A program made the translations under genes and the position numbers. Positions 27,977-37,092 of a stretch of 64,000 bases of DNA are shown here, piece by piece. The stretch spans positions 124,001 through 188,000 of the forward strand of contig NZ_RCTF01000008.1 in assembly GCF_003667445.1 (NCBI RefSeq). The letters are read 5' to 3'. The notes beneath the pieces are model-generated. The model did not search any database. It saw only the letters and a list, made by a program, of their open reading frames with translations, and had not been told where the DNA came from. The DNA comes from Xanthobacter tagetidis. Lineage in GTDB: Bacteria > Pseudomonadota > Alphaproteobacteria > Rhizobiales > Xanthobacteraceae. Positions within the stretch are counted from its first letter, which is position 1; every line of letters begins with the position of its first letter.

Positions 27977-28588
27977 GTGGACGATCTGATCTCCGGCTAC
28001 AGACGGTTTCGCGAACTGGCCTGGCCCGAGCGCAAGCAGACGTTCGAGCGCCTCGCCGCACGCGGGCAGAACCCGCAGACTATGGTGATCGCCTGCTCCG
28101 ACAGCCGCGTCGATCCGCAGATGATCTTCGATGCCGGCCCCGGCGAGATGTTCATCGTGCGCAATGTCGCGAACCTCGTGCCGCCCTATCTGCCGGACGC
28201 CAACTATCACGGCACCTCGGCGGCCATCGAGTTCGCGGTCCGGGTGCTCAAGGTGAACCACCTCGTGGTGCTCGGCCACGCGCAGTGCGGCGGCGTGACC
28301 GCGCTGCTCGACGGCGCGCCTCCCGGGGCCGAGGACTTCGTCGCCGACTGGATGAAGATCGCCGAGCCGGCGCGGCGGCTGGCGCAGGAGGCGAACCTGC
28401 CGCCGCAGGAGCGCCAGCGCTTCTGCGAGCACTGTTGCGTCAAGCTCTCGCTCCACAATCTCGGCAGCTTCCCCTGGGTCGCCGAGCGCGTGGACGAGGG
28501 CTCGCTGGTGCTGCACGGCGCCTATTTCGGCGTCGCCACCGGACGGCTCGAACTGCTCGGGCCGGATGGCGAATTCAGCGCGGTTTGA
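27977..28588 (+). CDS. Beta-class carbonic anhydrase
   Basis: Cytoplasmic zinc enzyme that interconverts CO2 and bicarbonate, 203 residues. The zinc ligands and dyad are visible as ACSDSRVD (Cys, Asp-Arg) near residue 38 and GHAQCGGV (His, Cys) near residue 100. The GTG at 27977 is chosen because GAGGGG precedes it and the family N-terminus begins there. The longer open frame from 27761 encodes low-complexity Pro/Arg sequence. Confidence 0.93.
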   Translation: MDDLISGYRRFRELAWPERKQTFERLAARGQNPQTMVIACSDSRVDPQMIFDAGPGEMFIVRNVANLVPPYLPDANYHGTSAAIEFAVRVLKVNHLVVLGHAQCGGVTALLDGAPPGAEDFVADWMKIAEPARRLAQEANLPPQERQRFCEHCCVKLSLHNLGSFPWVAERVDEGSLVLHGAYFGVATGRLELLGPDGEFSAV

Positions 28589-28851
28589 GCGCGACGCCGT
28601 CGCCCGACCGGTGTAAGGGAGCCCGGTCGGCCTCCCGCGCCGGCCGCCGCGGCCGCTTCCCCCCCGGGGGAGCGGCCCGGACCGGCTGCGGGTCGCTGCG
28701 TTAATCCTGTCATGACCTTGGGACATATCAACCTGGACCTTCACCATCCCGAATGCCGGGAGGGAAGCGTCAGGGGCTGAGACGCAACCGGCCGCGCGGA
28801 TCGCGCCCGGCCGGCCGAACGCGGCCGTACAGGCGACGAGGGAGAGCCGAG

Positions 28852-30219
28852 ATGAACGTCGACCGGATCCTCCAGGGCACCGAGCCTTCCGCCCTTGTGT
28901 CCCGCCTCGGCCGCGAGCACGTCGCCGACATCGTCGAATTCCTCAACAGCAAGAGCGTCGAGGAAGCGACCGAGATCATCGCCCACATGCCGCTGGCCTG
29001 GGGCGTCGAGGTGCTGGACCAGCCGCCCTTCCGCAACGCCTGCGAGGTGATCGAGGCGCTGCCGGAAGACAAGGCCGCGGCCTTCCTCGAAGGCATGTCG
29101 TCCGACCGTGTGGCGGACGTGCTGCGCTGGATCGAGGAGCCGAAGAAGTCCGCCCTGCGCGAAGCGCTGCCGCAGGATGTCCGCGCGGCCATCGATCACC
29201 TGCTCACCTATCCGGAAAACACCGCCGGCGCACTCATGACCACCGAGTTCGTCTCGGTGCCTTCGGACTGGAGCGTGAAGCAGACCCTCGACCATATCCG
29301 CGAGGTGGAGCGCACCCGCGAGACCGTCTACGCCATCTTCGTGCTCCACCCGGCCAGCCGGCGCCTGACCAACGTGGTCACGCTGCGCCGCCTGATCTTC
29401 GGCGGCCCGGACGACGGCATCCTGACCGTGGCGCAGCCCTACGCCCCGATCACGGTCGCCCCCAACGCCGACAGCGAGGACGTGGCGCGCACCATCCGCA
29501 AGTACGATCTCCTGGCCGTTCCCGTGGTGGACACCACCGGCCACATCCTGGGAATCGTGACCGTGGACGACGTGATCGATTCCATCATCACGGAGCAGAC
29601 CGAAGAAGTGCAGCGCATGGGCGGCATGGAGGCCATCGACGCGCCCTACCTCGACATCGGCTTCTTCCAGATGATCAAGAAGCGCGCCGGCTGGCTGTGC
29701 GTTCTGTTCCTGTCCGAAATGCTCACCACCTCGGCCATGCAGGTGTTCTCGGACGAACTGGAGAAGGCGATCGTGCTCGCCCTCTTCATCCCCCTCGTCA
29801 TGAGCTCGGGCGGAAATTCGGGCTCGCAGGCCACCTCGCTCATCATCCGCGCGCTGGCGCTGCAGGAGGTGCGGCTTCGCGACTGGTGGCGCGTGGCGGT
29901 GCGCGAACTGCCCACCGGAATCGTGCTCGGCGCGATCCTCGGCGTCATCGGCGTCATCCGCATCGCCGTGTGGCAGGAGGCAGGCATCTTCGACTATGGC
30001 GAATACTGGAAGCTGCTCGCCGTCACCATCGGCGCGGCGCTGATCGGCATCGTGACCTTCGGCTCAATGGCCGGCTCGCTGCTGCCGTTCGCGCTGAAGC
30101 GGCTCGGCTTCGATCCCGCCACCGCCTCGGCGCCGTTCATCGCCACCCTGGTCGACGTCACCGGGATCGTCATCTACTTCTCGGTGGCGTGGCTGTTCCT
30201 TCACGGCACCATCCTGTGA
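28852..30219 (+). CDS. mgtE: Magnesium transporter MgtE
   Basis: Inner-membrane Mg2+ channel of 455 residues. The order is the MgtE N-terminal superhelical domain (1-130), two CBS domains (about 135-260) that sense cytosolic Mg2+, a linker helix, then five membrane helices from about residue 285. The conserved pore segment SSGGNSGSQATSL is present. GAGGGAGAG precedes the ATG. The 263-bp upstream spacer has a G/C hairpin near 28651-28677 after the carbonic anhydrase gene but no Mg2+ riboswitch I can recognise. Confidence 0.95.
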   Translation: MNVDRILQGTEPSALVSRLGREHVADIVEFLNSKSVEEATEIIAHMPLAWGVEVLDQPPFRNACEVIEALPEDKAAAFLEGMSSDRVADVLRWIEEPKKSALREALPQDVRAAIDHLLTYPENTAGALMTTEFVSVPSDWSVKQTLDHIREVERTRETVYAIFVLHPASRRLTNVVTLRRLIFGGPDDGILTVAQPYAPITVAPNADSEDVARTIRKYDLLAVPVVDTTGHILGIVTVDDVIDSIITEQTEEVQRMGGMEAIDAPYLDIGFFQMIKKRAGWLCVLFLSEMLTTSAMQVFSDELEKAIVLALFIPLVMSSGGNSGSQATSLIIRALALQEVRLRDWWRVAVRELPTGIVLGAILGVIGVIRIAVWQEAGIFDYGEYWKLLAVTIGAALIGIVTFGSMAGSLLPFALKRLGFDPATASAPFIATLVDVTGIVIYFSVAWLFLHGTIL

Positions 30220-30248
30220 GGCGGCCGATCCTGTGACGCCGGGGCGCC

Positions 30249-30491
30249 TCAGGCGAGCCGGCGCTCGGCGATGAAGCGCATCAGCGCGCCATAGCCTCCC
30301 TCCCCTTCCGCCGGCGCATCGCGGGCCTCGCTCGCGAGGTCCTCCGGCGGGATGTGGAAGCCGCGCGCGGCGAGGAAGTCGAGCGCCTCGCGCGGATCGG
30401 CAAACCCGTCCACCGCCTGTTCCAGCACCTCGGAGAGGCCGGTATTGCCGGAGGCATCCGCCTTCAGGCGGTCGAGGTCCGATTGGCTCAT
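30249..30491 (-). CDS. Nif11-like peptide (orphan)
   Basis: An 80-residue protein starting MSQSDLDRLKADASGN. The layout (short N-terminal helix, then a D-P-x-x-A-hydrophobic helix with AARGFHIPPEDL) is that of the Nif11 / nitrile-hydratase-leader fold. In some bacteria Nif11 domains serve as leader regions of ribosomal natural products; in others they are stand-alone nif-associated proteins. No GG cleavage site with a Cys/Ser/Thr-rich core follows, and no maturation gene is adjacent. GGGAGACGCAGG precedes the ATG. It ends 29 bp from the convergent mgtE stop. Confidence 0.72.
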   Translation of the reverse strand: MSQSDLDRLKADASGNTGLSEVLEQAVDGFADPREALDFLAARGFHIPPEDLASEARDAPAEGEGGYGALMRFIAERRLA

Positions 30492-30699
30492 CCTGCGTCT
30501 CCCTGCTTGGGCCAGCCTCAAGGGAAACGGTGGCGCGGCCGGGAGGGTTCCCACGCCGCCGCGACGCCGCATTATTCCTCCGTCCGGGGCGGAGCGGACG
30601 CGGCGATGGCTTCACCGGTTGTCCGAGGCCGGGAACACGGCGCGGTTTCCCGCAGCCGGCTCACAGGGGCCTCGGTCGGCAGGTTTCCCCGCGAAGGCG

Positions 30700-32013
30700 T
30701 CAGGCCTCCAGCGTCTCGGTCTCGATGATCTCGATGCCGAAGCCGGCGAGGCCCACATAGGTGCGCGCCTTGGAGGCGAGCAGGCGGATGGACTGGATGC
30801 CGAGGTCGCGCAGTATCTGCGCGCCGAGCCCCACCTCGCGCCACTGGCGATCGCGCGCCACCTCGCTGGCGCTTTTCTCGCCCGCGCCCATCGCCGTGAC
30901 CGGGACGCCGCTGGTGCCGTCGCGCAGATAGACCAGCACGCCGCGGCCCTCCTCGCGGATGCGCTCCAGCGACTTCTGGATCACCTTGCCGCCGGTGAAC
31001 ACGTCGGTGATGGGGTCGGCGCGGTGCAGGCGCACCAGCACCTTCTCGCCGTCGCCGATGCGCCCGTGCACCAGAGCGAGGTGGTTCACCGCGTCGAACG
31101 GGGTGACGTAGGAGAAGCCGTGCAGCTCGCCGATGGAGGTGGGCACCGGGAAGTCGGCAGCGCGCGTCACCAGCTTCTCGCGCGCCTGGCGGTAGGCGAT
31201 GAGATCGGCCACAGAGATGCGCAGCAGGTTGTGCTTCTCGGCGAAGGCGGCTACCTGCGGCCCGCGCTGGACCGTGCCGTCGTCGTTCACGAGTTCGGCG
31301 ATCACGCCCACCGGCGGCACGCCGGAGAGCCGGCACAGGTCCACCGCCGCCTCGGTGTGGCCGGAGCGGATCAGCACCCCGCCCTCCTTGGCGATGAGCG
31401 GGAAGACGTGGCCCGGCCGCACGAAGTCGGCGGCGCCCATGTTGGGATTGGCGAGCGCACGCACGGTGTTGGTGCGCTCCTCGGCGGAGATGCCGGTGGT
31501 GGTGCCGTGCCTGAGGTCCACCGAGATGGTGAAGGCGGTGCCCATGGGCGCGTCGTTGTTCGACACCATGGGGTCGAGCCGCAGGCGCCGCGCCTCGGAG
31601 GGCGGCAGCGGCGTGCAGACGATGCCCGAGGTGTTGCGGATGATGAAGGCCATCTTCTCCGGCGTCGCCAGCGAGGCGGCGACGATGAGGTCGCCCTCGT
31701 TCTCCCGGTCGTCGTCGTCGGTGACGACGATGATCTCGCCGCGGGCGAAGGCTTCGATGGCGGACTGGACGCGGGCCTGGGTGGTGTCGGTCACGGGCAA
31801 ACCTCGGATGAGCGGCGGCACGGATACGCCGAGGAAGTCGTTGGGCGTCACCTGGTGGCCGGTGGCCTCGGCGATCTTCTCGGCGGTCTCGCGGGAGATC
31901 CAGGCGCGGTCGTCGTTGCACAGCGCCGTGACGGAGGCAGGCGAAAGCCCCACCTGCCGCGCAAAGGCGCTGCGCTTGGTGCCGGTCGCCGTGAGCCAGT
32001 CCGCGAGCTTCAT
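30700..32013 (-). CDS. ribB: HTH-RibB-degenerate GCH2 protein (3,4-dihydroxybutanone 4-phosphate synthase)
   Basis: A 437-residue three-part protein. Residues 1-62 look like an XRE-type helix-turn-helix (AFARQVGLSPASVTAL). Residues ~75-280 are 3,4-DHBP synthase with the acidic loop DDDDRENEGD and RSGHTEAA, which make the four-carbon riboflavin precursor from ribulose 5-phosphate. Residues ~290-437 are homologous to GTP cyclohydrolase II, but the zinc-cysteine motif (normally like C-L-T-G-D-V-F-G-S-x-R-C-D-C) reads ADPITDVFTGGKVI with no cysteine. The third domain is therefore unlikely to be a cyclohydrolase. This fits the RibBX class. Confidence 0.88.
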   Translation of the reverse strand: MKLADWLTATGTKRSAFARQVGLSPASVTALCNDDRAWISRETAEKIAEATGHQVTPNDFLGVSVPPLIRGLPVTDTTQARVQSAIEAFARGEIIVVTDDDDRENEGDLIVAASLATPEKMAFIIRNTSGIVCTPLPPSEARRLRLDPMVSNNDAPMGTAFTISVDLRHGTTTGISAEERTNTVRALANPNMGAADFVRPGHVFPLIAKEGGVLIRSGHTEAAVDLCRLSGVPPVGVIAELVNDDGTVQRGPQVAAFAEKHNLLRISVADLIAYRQAREKLVTRAADFPVPTSIGELHGFSYVTPFDAVNHLALVHGRIGDGEKVLVRLHRADPITDVFTGGKVIQKSLERIREEGRGVLVYLRDGTSGVPVTAMGAGEKSASEVARDRQWREVGLGAQILRDLGIQSIRLLASKARTYVGLAGFGIEIIETETLEA

Positions 32014-32048
32014 GCCGGCACCATAACCGGGCCGATTTTCAGTGACAA

Positions 32049-32085
32049 TGAAATTTCAAATGCGTTCGGTATGAATAAAATTCAT
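32049..32085. promoter_or_regulatory. Two palindromes in the ribB leader (candidate operator)
   Basis: TGAAATTTCA (32049-32058) and ATGAAT-AAA-ATTCAT (32071-32085) are both perfect and lie 36-72 bp before the ribB start in an AT-rich island. They could bind the HTH domain of RibB itself. No FMN riboswitch sequence is visible. Confidence 0.5.
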
Positions 32086-32113
32086 TGGAAGGCGTTGAAA
32101 AGAAAGGCCCACG

Positions 32114-32150
32114 CAAAAAAAGGCGGAGCCGGGCCAAGGCCCGCTCCGCC
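32114..32150 (-). terminator. Rho-independent terminator of the PRC-barrel gene
   Basis: On the minus strand, GGCGGAGCGGGCC-TT-GGCCCGGCTCCGCC forms a nearly perfect long G/C stem and is followed by a run of seven T. It lies 29 bp past the stop of the 32179-32568 gene. Confidence 0.93.
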
Positions 32151-32178
32151 CTTGCGATCCCACCGTGGCGGGTCGCAC

Positions 32179-32568
32179 TCACATCACGGAGCGCCAGTAG
32201 GGCGGCACGCCGTAATAATCGTGGATGCGCTGGCCGTTCTCGGCCGACCAGTCATACTCCTCGTCGGCGCGATACTTGGGCGCGTTCTCCACCTGCTCCT
32301 TGCTGATGGAGACGCGGAAGCCGCCGAGGCCCTCGTCATAGGTGAGCATGGACCACGGCACGGGATAGTAATCGGTGCCGATGCCCAGGAAGCCGCCGAA
32401 GCTCAGCACGGCATAGGAGACGCGGCCGCTCTCCTTCTCCAGGATCAGGCGCTCCACCGAGCCGATATGCTCGCCGCGCGGGTCATAGACCGAGGTGCCC
32501 ACCACCATGTCGCTGGCGACGAGGGTATGGGTCTCCTTGATGTTCGGGTCGCGCACGTCGGTATGCAT
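32179..32568 (-). CDS. PRC-barrel domain protein
   Basis: A 129-residue protein whose residues ~14-85 form a PRC-barrel (MVVGTSVYDPRGEHIGSVER, then SYAVLSFGGFLGIG and YPVPWSML). The tail is acidic and Tyr/Trp-rich. The ATG at 32568 follows GGAGGAGA at good spacing. Small stand-alone PRC-barrel proteins are common in rhizobia and often stress-related; the function is not known. It is a single-gene unit with its own terminator. Confidence 0.9.
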   Translation of the reverse strand: MHTDVRDPNIKETHTLVASDMVVGTSVYDPRGEHIGSVERLILEKESGRVSYAVLSFGGFLGIGTDYYPVPWSMLTYDEGLGGFRVSISKEQVENAPKYRADEEYDWSAENGQRIHDYYGVPPYWRSVM

Positions 32569-32774
32569 GAAGATGTCTCCTCCGTGAATGATTGCCATGC
32601 GGAGAAAACGGGAAGGAGGCGTCCGCGTTCCCATCGTGGAGCGAAATGTTGCGGCCGCGCCGGAGCTTGCGGTTGATAAAAGGAACAGGCGGCCTGAGTG
32701 CATGATCTCTTCACCGCCTTCGTCCTCGGCTATCATGGCTGCCATCAAGCTGTGGCCGAGGCATTGCTTGCGAT

Positions 32775-32829
32775 CCGATCAAATTGAATCAATTTGATCG
32801 GTGAATCGCCCTCTAACTCAATGTTAGAG
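32775..32829. repeat. 27-bp palindrome plus adjacent hairpin after aroC
   Basis: CCGATCAAATTGA-A-TCAATTTGATCGG is a perfect palindrome with 13-base arms. Ten bases on, CTCTAAC-TCAAT-GTTAGAG makes a second perfect stem. They lie between the aroC stop and the PRC-barrel gene. The composition (AT-rich core in a GC-rich genome) suggests a dispersed intergenic palindrome or an operator. Confidence 0.75.
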
Positions 32830-32834
32830 CGCGC

Positions 32835-33947
32835 TCAGCCCTCGAACGGCCACCGCACGAAGCCGCCCACCTGGCCGCGATGGCGCAGCAGGTGGTCGGC
32901 GAGGACGCACCACATCATCGCCTCGCCCACCGGCACCGCCCGGATGCCGACGCACGGGTCGTGGCGGCCCTTGGTGGCGATCTCGGTCTCATGGCCCAGC
33001 CGGTCCACCGTGCGGCGCGGCGTGAGGATGGAGGAGGTGGGCTTCACGGCGAAGCGCACCACCACCGGCGCGCCGGTGGAGATGCCGCCGAGGATGCCGC
33101 CCGCATGGTTGGAGAGGAAATGCGGGCGCCCCTCATTGCCGAGGCGCATCTCGTCGGCATTGGCCTCGCCGGTGAGCCGGGCGGTGGCGAAGCCGTCGCC
33201 GATCTCCACGCCCTTCACAGCGTTGATGCTCATCATGGCGCTCGCGAGGTCCGCATCGAGCTTGCCGTAGACCGGGGCGCCGAGGCCGGCGGGCACGTCT
33301 TCGGCCACCACCTCCACCACCGCGCCGATGGACGAGCCGGCCTTGCGGATGCGGTCGAGCTCGGCCTCCCACAGCGGCACCGTGCCGGCATCGGGGCAGA
33401 AGAAGGGATTGTTCGGCACCTCGTCCCAGTCCCAGCGCGCGCGGTCCACCGCGATGTCGCCGATCTGCACCAGCGCACCGCGCACCGTGGCACCGGGCAG
33501 CACCTTGGCCGCCACCGCGCCGGCCGCGACCCGCGCCGCGGTCTCGCGCGCCGAGGAGCGGCCGCCGCCGCGATGGTCCCTCAGGCCGTATTTGATGTCG
33601 TAGGCGAAATCCGCATGGCCCGGCCGGTAGGCGCCGGCGATGGCGGCATAGTCCTTCGAGCGCTGGTCCACGTTCTCGATCAAGAGCGCGATCGGCGTGC
33701 CGGTGGAGACGAGGCCGCCCTCCGGGTGGTCGACGACGCCCGAAAGCACCTTCACCTCATCCGGCTCGCGGCGCTGGGTGGTGAAGCGCGACTGTCCCGG
33801 CCGGCGCCTGTCGAGCGCCCCCTGGATGTCCTCGCGGGTGAAGCGCACGCCGGGCGGGCAGCCGTCCACCACGCAGCCGAGGGCCACCCCGTGGCTCTCG
33901 CCGAAGGTGGTGAAGCGGAACATCTGGCCGAAGGTGTTGAACGACAT
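32835..33947 (-). CDS. aroC: Chorismate synthase
   Basis: Last shared step of aromatic amino acid synthesis: converts EPSP to chorismate with reduced FMN. 370 residues, beginning [20 protein letters not shown]. It shows the family signatures GESHG, RPGHADF and [11 protein letters not shown], plus a C-terminal [13 protein letters not shown]. It is a monocistronic-looking housekeeping gene. Confidence 0.97.
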   Translation of the reverse strand: MSFNTFGQMFRFTTFGESHGVALGCVVDGCPPGVRFTREDIQGALDRRRPGQSRFTTQRREPDEVKVLSGVVDHPEGGLVSTGTPIALLIENVDQRSKDYAAIAGAYRPGHADFAYDIKYGLRDHRGGGRSSARETAARVAAGAVAAKVLPGATVRGALVQIGDIAVDRARWDWDEVPNNPFFCPDAGTVPLWEAELDRIRKAGSSIGAVVEVVAEDVPAGLGAPVYGKLDADLASAMMSINAVKGVEIGDGFATARLTGEANADEMRLGNEGRPHFLSNHAGGILGGISTGAPVVVRFAVKPTSSILTPRRTVDRLGHETEIATKGRHDPCVGIRAVPVGEAMMWCVLADHLLRHRGQVGGFVRWPFEG

Positions 33948-34143
33948 GGCGGACCCGATCCCGTGACGCTGGCTCAATAGGACGTGGCGCGCGCCCATGC
34001 AAACCGGCGGGGCGGCAGGCTTGTCCGGCCGGCCGCCGATCGCCCGCCGCCGTGCCTCCGCTACCATTCGTCTATCCGGCCCATCGCGCGGAAGCCTCGG
34101 TCTGTGCTATGGAGAGCGCTGACGGAGACCAATTTCCCCCGCC

Positions 34144-35457
34144 ATGCCTTTTCTCGAAATCCTCATCGTTCTCGTCCTGGTGTTGCTGAACGCCGTCCTC
34201 GCCGCCGCGGAACTGTCCATCGTCTCATCCCGGCCGGCCCGCCTGAAGTCCATGGCGGAGAAGGGGAAGAAAGGCGCGCGCGCAGCCCTACAGCTGGCCG
34301 CCGACCCGGGCCGGTTCCTGTCCACGGTGCAGATCGGCATCACCCTCATCGGCATCCTGGCCGGCGCCTTCTCGGGCGCGAGCCTCGGCGCCCAGCTCGG
34401 CGATGCGCTGCGCGATGCCGGCATGCCCGCCGGCTTTGCCGCGCCGGTGGGCTATGCCGTGGTGGTGGCCGCCATCACCTATGTCTCGCTGATCGTCGGC
34501 GAGCTGGTGCCCAAGCGCATGGCACTGCAGAATCCCGAGCCGCTCGCCTGCATGGTCGCGCCGCTGATGGTGACGCTCTCCAAGGTATCGGCGCCCGCGG
34601 TCTGGCTGCTCGACGCCTCGACGCGCCTGTCGCTGCGCCTGCTGGGCGCCGGCAGCCATCGCTCCAGCGGCGTCACCGACGAGGAGATCCGCGCCATCAT
34701 CACCGAGGCGGAGTCGGCCGGCGTGATCGACCCCGCCGAGCGGCGCATGATCTCGGGCGTGATGCGCCTCGCCGACCGGCCCGTGACCGCGATCATGACC
34801 CCGCGCCCGGACGTGGAGTGGGTGGACATCTCCCGGCCCGCCGACGAGGTGCGCGCCGAGCTGCTGGAGACGCCGCACAGCCGCCTGCCCGCCTGCGAGG
34901 GCTCGCCGGAGGAGACCATCGGCGTGATCCAGGCCAAGCGCCTGCTCAATGCCTATCTGAAGGGCGAGACGCCGGATCCGCGCAATTTCGTCGAGACCGT
35001 GCCGTTCCTGGTGGAGGGGATGGGCGCGCTGGAGGCCATGCGCGTGCTGCGCGGCGCCGAGGTGCCCATGGGCATCGTAGTGGACGAGTATGGCGACATG
35101 GCCGGCATCGTCACCGGCTACGACCTTCTGGCCGCCATAACCGGCTCGGTCGCCAGCGAGACCCATGTGGCGCGCAACATCGTCGAGCGGCAGGACGGCT
35201 CGTTCCTGGTGGCGGGCGACACGCCCATCGACGAACTGCGCGAACTGCTCGACGTGGACCTGCCGCTGGAAGAGGGCTTCCACACCGTCGCCGGCTTCGC
35301 GCTCTCGCGCATGAAGGAGCTGCCGGAGGAGGGCGCGGTGTTCGACGCGCTCGGCTGGCGCTTCGAGATCGTCGACATGGACGGGCGGCGCATCGACAAG
35401 GTGCTGGTGGCGCGCCCGCGCATCCTGCACCGGCTGAAGGTGACCGGGGACGCCTGA
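34144..35457 (+). CDS. CNNM/CBS/CorC transporter-associated family protein (HlyC/CorC)
   Basis: Inner-membrane protein of 437 residues: a CNNM/DUF21 domain with about four helices (1-180), a CBS pair (about 205-335) including DRPVTAIMTPR, and a C-terminal CorC/HlyC domain. The VGELVPKRMAL segment is the conserved helix-turn of the CNNM domain. Relatives are linked to Mg2+ or Co2+ efflux and were once called haemolysins. The ion is not proven here. Confidence 0.9.
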   Translation: MPFLEILIVLVLVLLNAVLAAAELSIVSSRPARLKSMAEKGKKGARAALQLAADPGRFLSTVQIGITLIGILAGAFSGASLGAQLGDALRDAGMPAGFAAPVGYAVVVAAITYVSLIVGELVPKRMALQNPEPLACMVAPLMVTLSKVSAPAVWLLDASTRLSLRLLGAGSHRSSGVTDEEIRAIITEAESAGVIDPAERRMISGVMRLADRPVTAIMTPRPDVEWVDISRPADEVRAELLETPHSRLPACEGSPEETIGVIQAKRLLNAYLKGETPDPRNFVETVPFLVEGMGALEAMRVLRGAEVPMGIVVDEYGDMAGIVTGYDLLAAITGSVASETHVARNIVERQDGSFLVAGDTPIDELRELLDVDLPLEEGFHTVAGFALSRMKELPEEGAVFDALGWRFEIVDMDGRRIDKVLVARPRILHRLKVTGDA

Positions 35458-35491
35458 GGCCGCCTTCCCCTGGCCCCAGCTTGCGCGGCCC

Positions 35492-36244
35492 TCAGTTGCG
35501 CCGCGACAGCGAGCGCAGGAAGCCCTGATATTCGTCGGTAAGCTCCATGTCGACGCCGGGCGCCATGCGCAGCAGGAGGTTGGCGACGAAGGGCTCGTCG
35601 TTGCGGGTGTCGGCGAGCACCTCGCGCAGCACCGGCAGGTTGTCCTCGATATGGGCGAGGAAGGAGACGCCCTTCTCCTCCGTCTCGCTCCAGCGCGCGC
35701 GGGTCCACAGCGCCAGCGGGTACATGACCTCGTGCACGAAGTTGGACTTGCGCGCCTTCTCGAAGAAGCGCAGGCCCGTGCTCCAATTCTCGCGCGCGCG
35801 CATGGGCGGCGGAGGAATGTCGCCGGAGAGCATCTTCCGGCCGGCCTGGCCGACGAAGTCGTCGAGCGTGGTCGGGGCCTCGATCGCGGCGCGGAAGTGC
35901 CAGAGGCCGAAGGCGCCGGGGAAGTCCGGACCGAAGCGGTCCTTCAGCACCTCTTCCACCTGGTCCACCGCCGCGCTCTCGCCCTTCAGCGCCGCGGTCA
36001 TGCAGAAGGCGAACACCGCATCGTTGCCCACGTCGTGGACGATGCCGCCCTTCATCTGCGCTGGCGTGAGGGCGGGCGTCCGCCCGTCCGCCGGCATCTC
36101 GGCGTCACCCGCGCGCAGCGCCGAGATGAAGGCGGTGATCTCCAGCCAGCCCATGTAGTGGGAGAGAAACGCGCCGGGGTCCACATGGACGATGGCGAGG
36201 TTGAGGGGAACCTTGCGGTTCCGAAGTTCCGTCATGTCGGTCAT
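35492..36244 (-). CDS. Conserved-looking cytoplasmic protein of unknown function
   Basis: 250 residues with no signal peptide and no membrane helix. The composition is ordinary for a soluble enzyme or structural protein, with Trp-rich patches (YMGWLEI, LWHFRAA, PLALWTRARW). I do not recognise the family. A second ATG at 36235 is equally possible. It converges on the CNNM gene with a 34-bp gap; upstream, 36342-36390 holds a fragment of the 277-bp repeat. Confidence 0.75.
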   Translation of the reverse strand: MTDMTELRNRKVPLNLAIVHVDPGAFLSHYMGWLEITAFISALRAGDAEMPADGRTPALTPAQMKGGIVHDVGNDAVFAFCMTAALKGESAAVDQVEEVLKDRFGPDFPGAFGLWHFRAAIEAPTTLDDFVGQAGRKMLSGDIPPPPMRARENWSTGLRFFEKARKSNFVHEVMYPLALWTRARWSETEEKGVSFLAHIEDNLPVLREVLADTRNDEPFVANLLLRMAPGVDMELTDEYQGFLRSLSRRN

Positions 36245-36425
36245 GGCGTGTCCCGAAGCCCACGAATCTGCCGCCGCGGGCGCCGGAAGCGTCGCCTTCG
36301 CGACAACGCCGGCGCCCTTGGGGGACACGGAGCAAGAGGAGTGCCAGCGGCGCCCGCCCGTCGCCCTGCGGCTTGACCGGAGGGCCCATGGCCCGGGCCG
36401 CACGGCAGGGATCAGGGTCGAACGT

Positions 36426-37055
36426 TCAATCCGCGACCTTGAACACGCCGCCGGCCACCACATAGACCGCGCCCTGGCGCACCGGCAGCAGGGCCGCCTC
36501 GCCCTCGGGCATGCCGGCGAGCACGTGGAGCGCGGCGCGCACCACGCCGCCATGGGTGACGATCACAGCATCGCCCGGCAAATCGGCGATGGCCTTCTCG
36601 ACCCGGGCGCACAGATCGAGGTAGCTCTCCCCGCCCGGCGGCTGGAAGCGCCAGGGATCGAGGTCGCGCCGGCGCACGCCGTCATGATCGCGGCGGCGCA
36701 GCTCCGGCCAGGTCTGGCCCTCCCAGCGGCCGAAGGAGATTTCCGCGAGACGGATGTCGCTGGCGAAGGTGCTGGCCGGCAGATCGAGGGTGGTGCGCAG
36801 GATGCGCATGGTCTCCGCCGCGCGCGAAAGCGGGCTCGACACATAGTGGACGCCCGCGACGTCGCCCACCAGCTGGTTCAGCACCCGCCCCACCTGCGCC
36901 GCCTGGATGCGGCCGAGCGCATTCAGCGGCACGTCGCGCCGGCCCTGGAGGCGGCCGGCCACGTTCCAGTCGGTCTCGCCGTGGCGCACGAAGAAGAGGC
37001 GGCGGCCCGGGCCGGTGTCGGGAGCGCCGGCAGGCGCGGAGGGGGCCGCGCTCAT
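36426..37055 (-). CDS. Histidine phosphatase superfamily protein
   Basis: A 209-residue cytoplasmic phosphatase with the RHGET motif near residue 24 (phospho-histidine), the second catalytic histidine in VTHGGVVRA near residue 168, and SSPLSRAAET. It belongs to the phosphoglycerate mutase-like branch that includes cobalamin phosphatase CobC and broad-specificity enzymes. The substrate is not predictable. It lies 37 bp after the stop of a small secreted-protein gene. Confidence 0.88.
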   Translation of the reverse strand: MSAAPSAPAGAPDTGPGRRLFFVRHGETDWNVAGRLQGRRDVPLNALGRIQAAQVGRVLNQLVGDVAGVHYVSSPLSRAAETMRILRTTLDLPASTFASDIRLAEISFGRWEGQTWPELRRRDHDGVRRRDLDPWRFQPPGGESYLDLCARVEKAIADLPGDAVIVTHGGVVRAALHVLAGMPEGEAALLPVRQGAVYVVAGGVFKVAD

Positions 37056-37092
37056 GACGCGTCTGCCGCAGGCAAGGCGCGCCGCCCGGCCG

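Noticed and set aside
28589..28851. Mg2+ riboswitch (M-box or ykoK type) before mgtE
   Set aside because: I could not find the conserved core blocks, only a G/C hairpin after the carbonic anhydrase gene.
32014..32178. FMN riboswitch before ribB
   Set aside because: The spacer is short and AT-rich, contains two simple palindromes and a terminator of the neighbouring gene, and none of the conserved RFN blocks.
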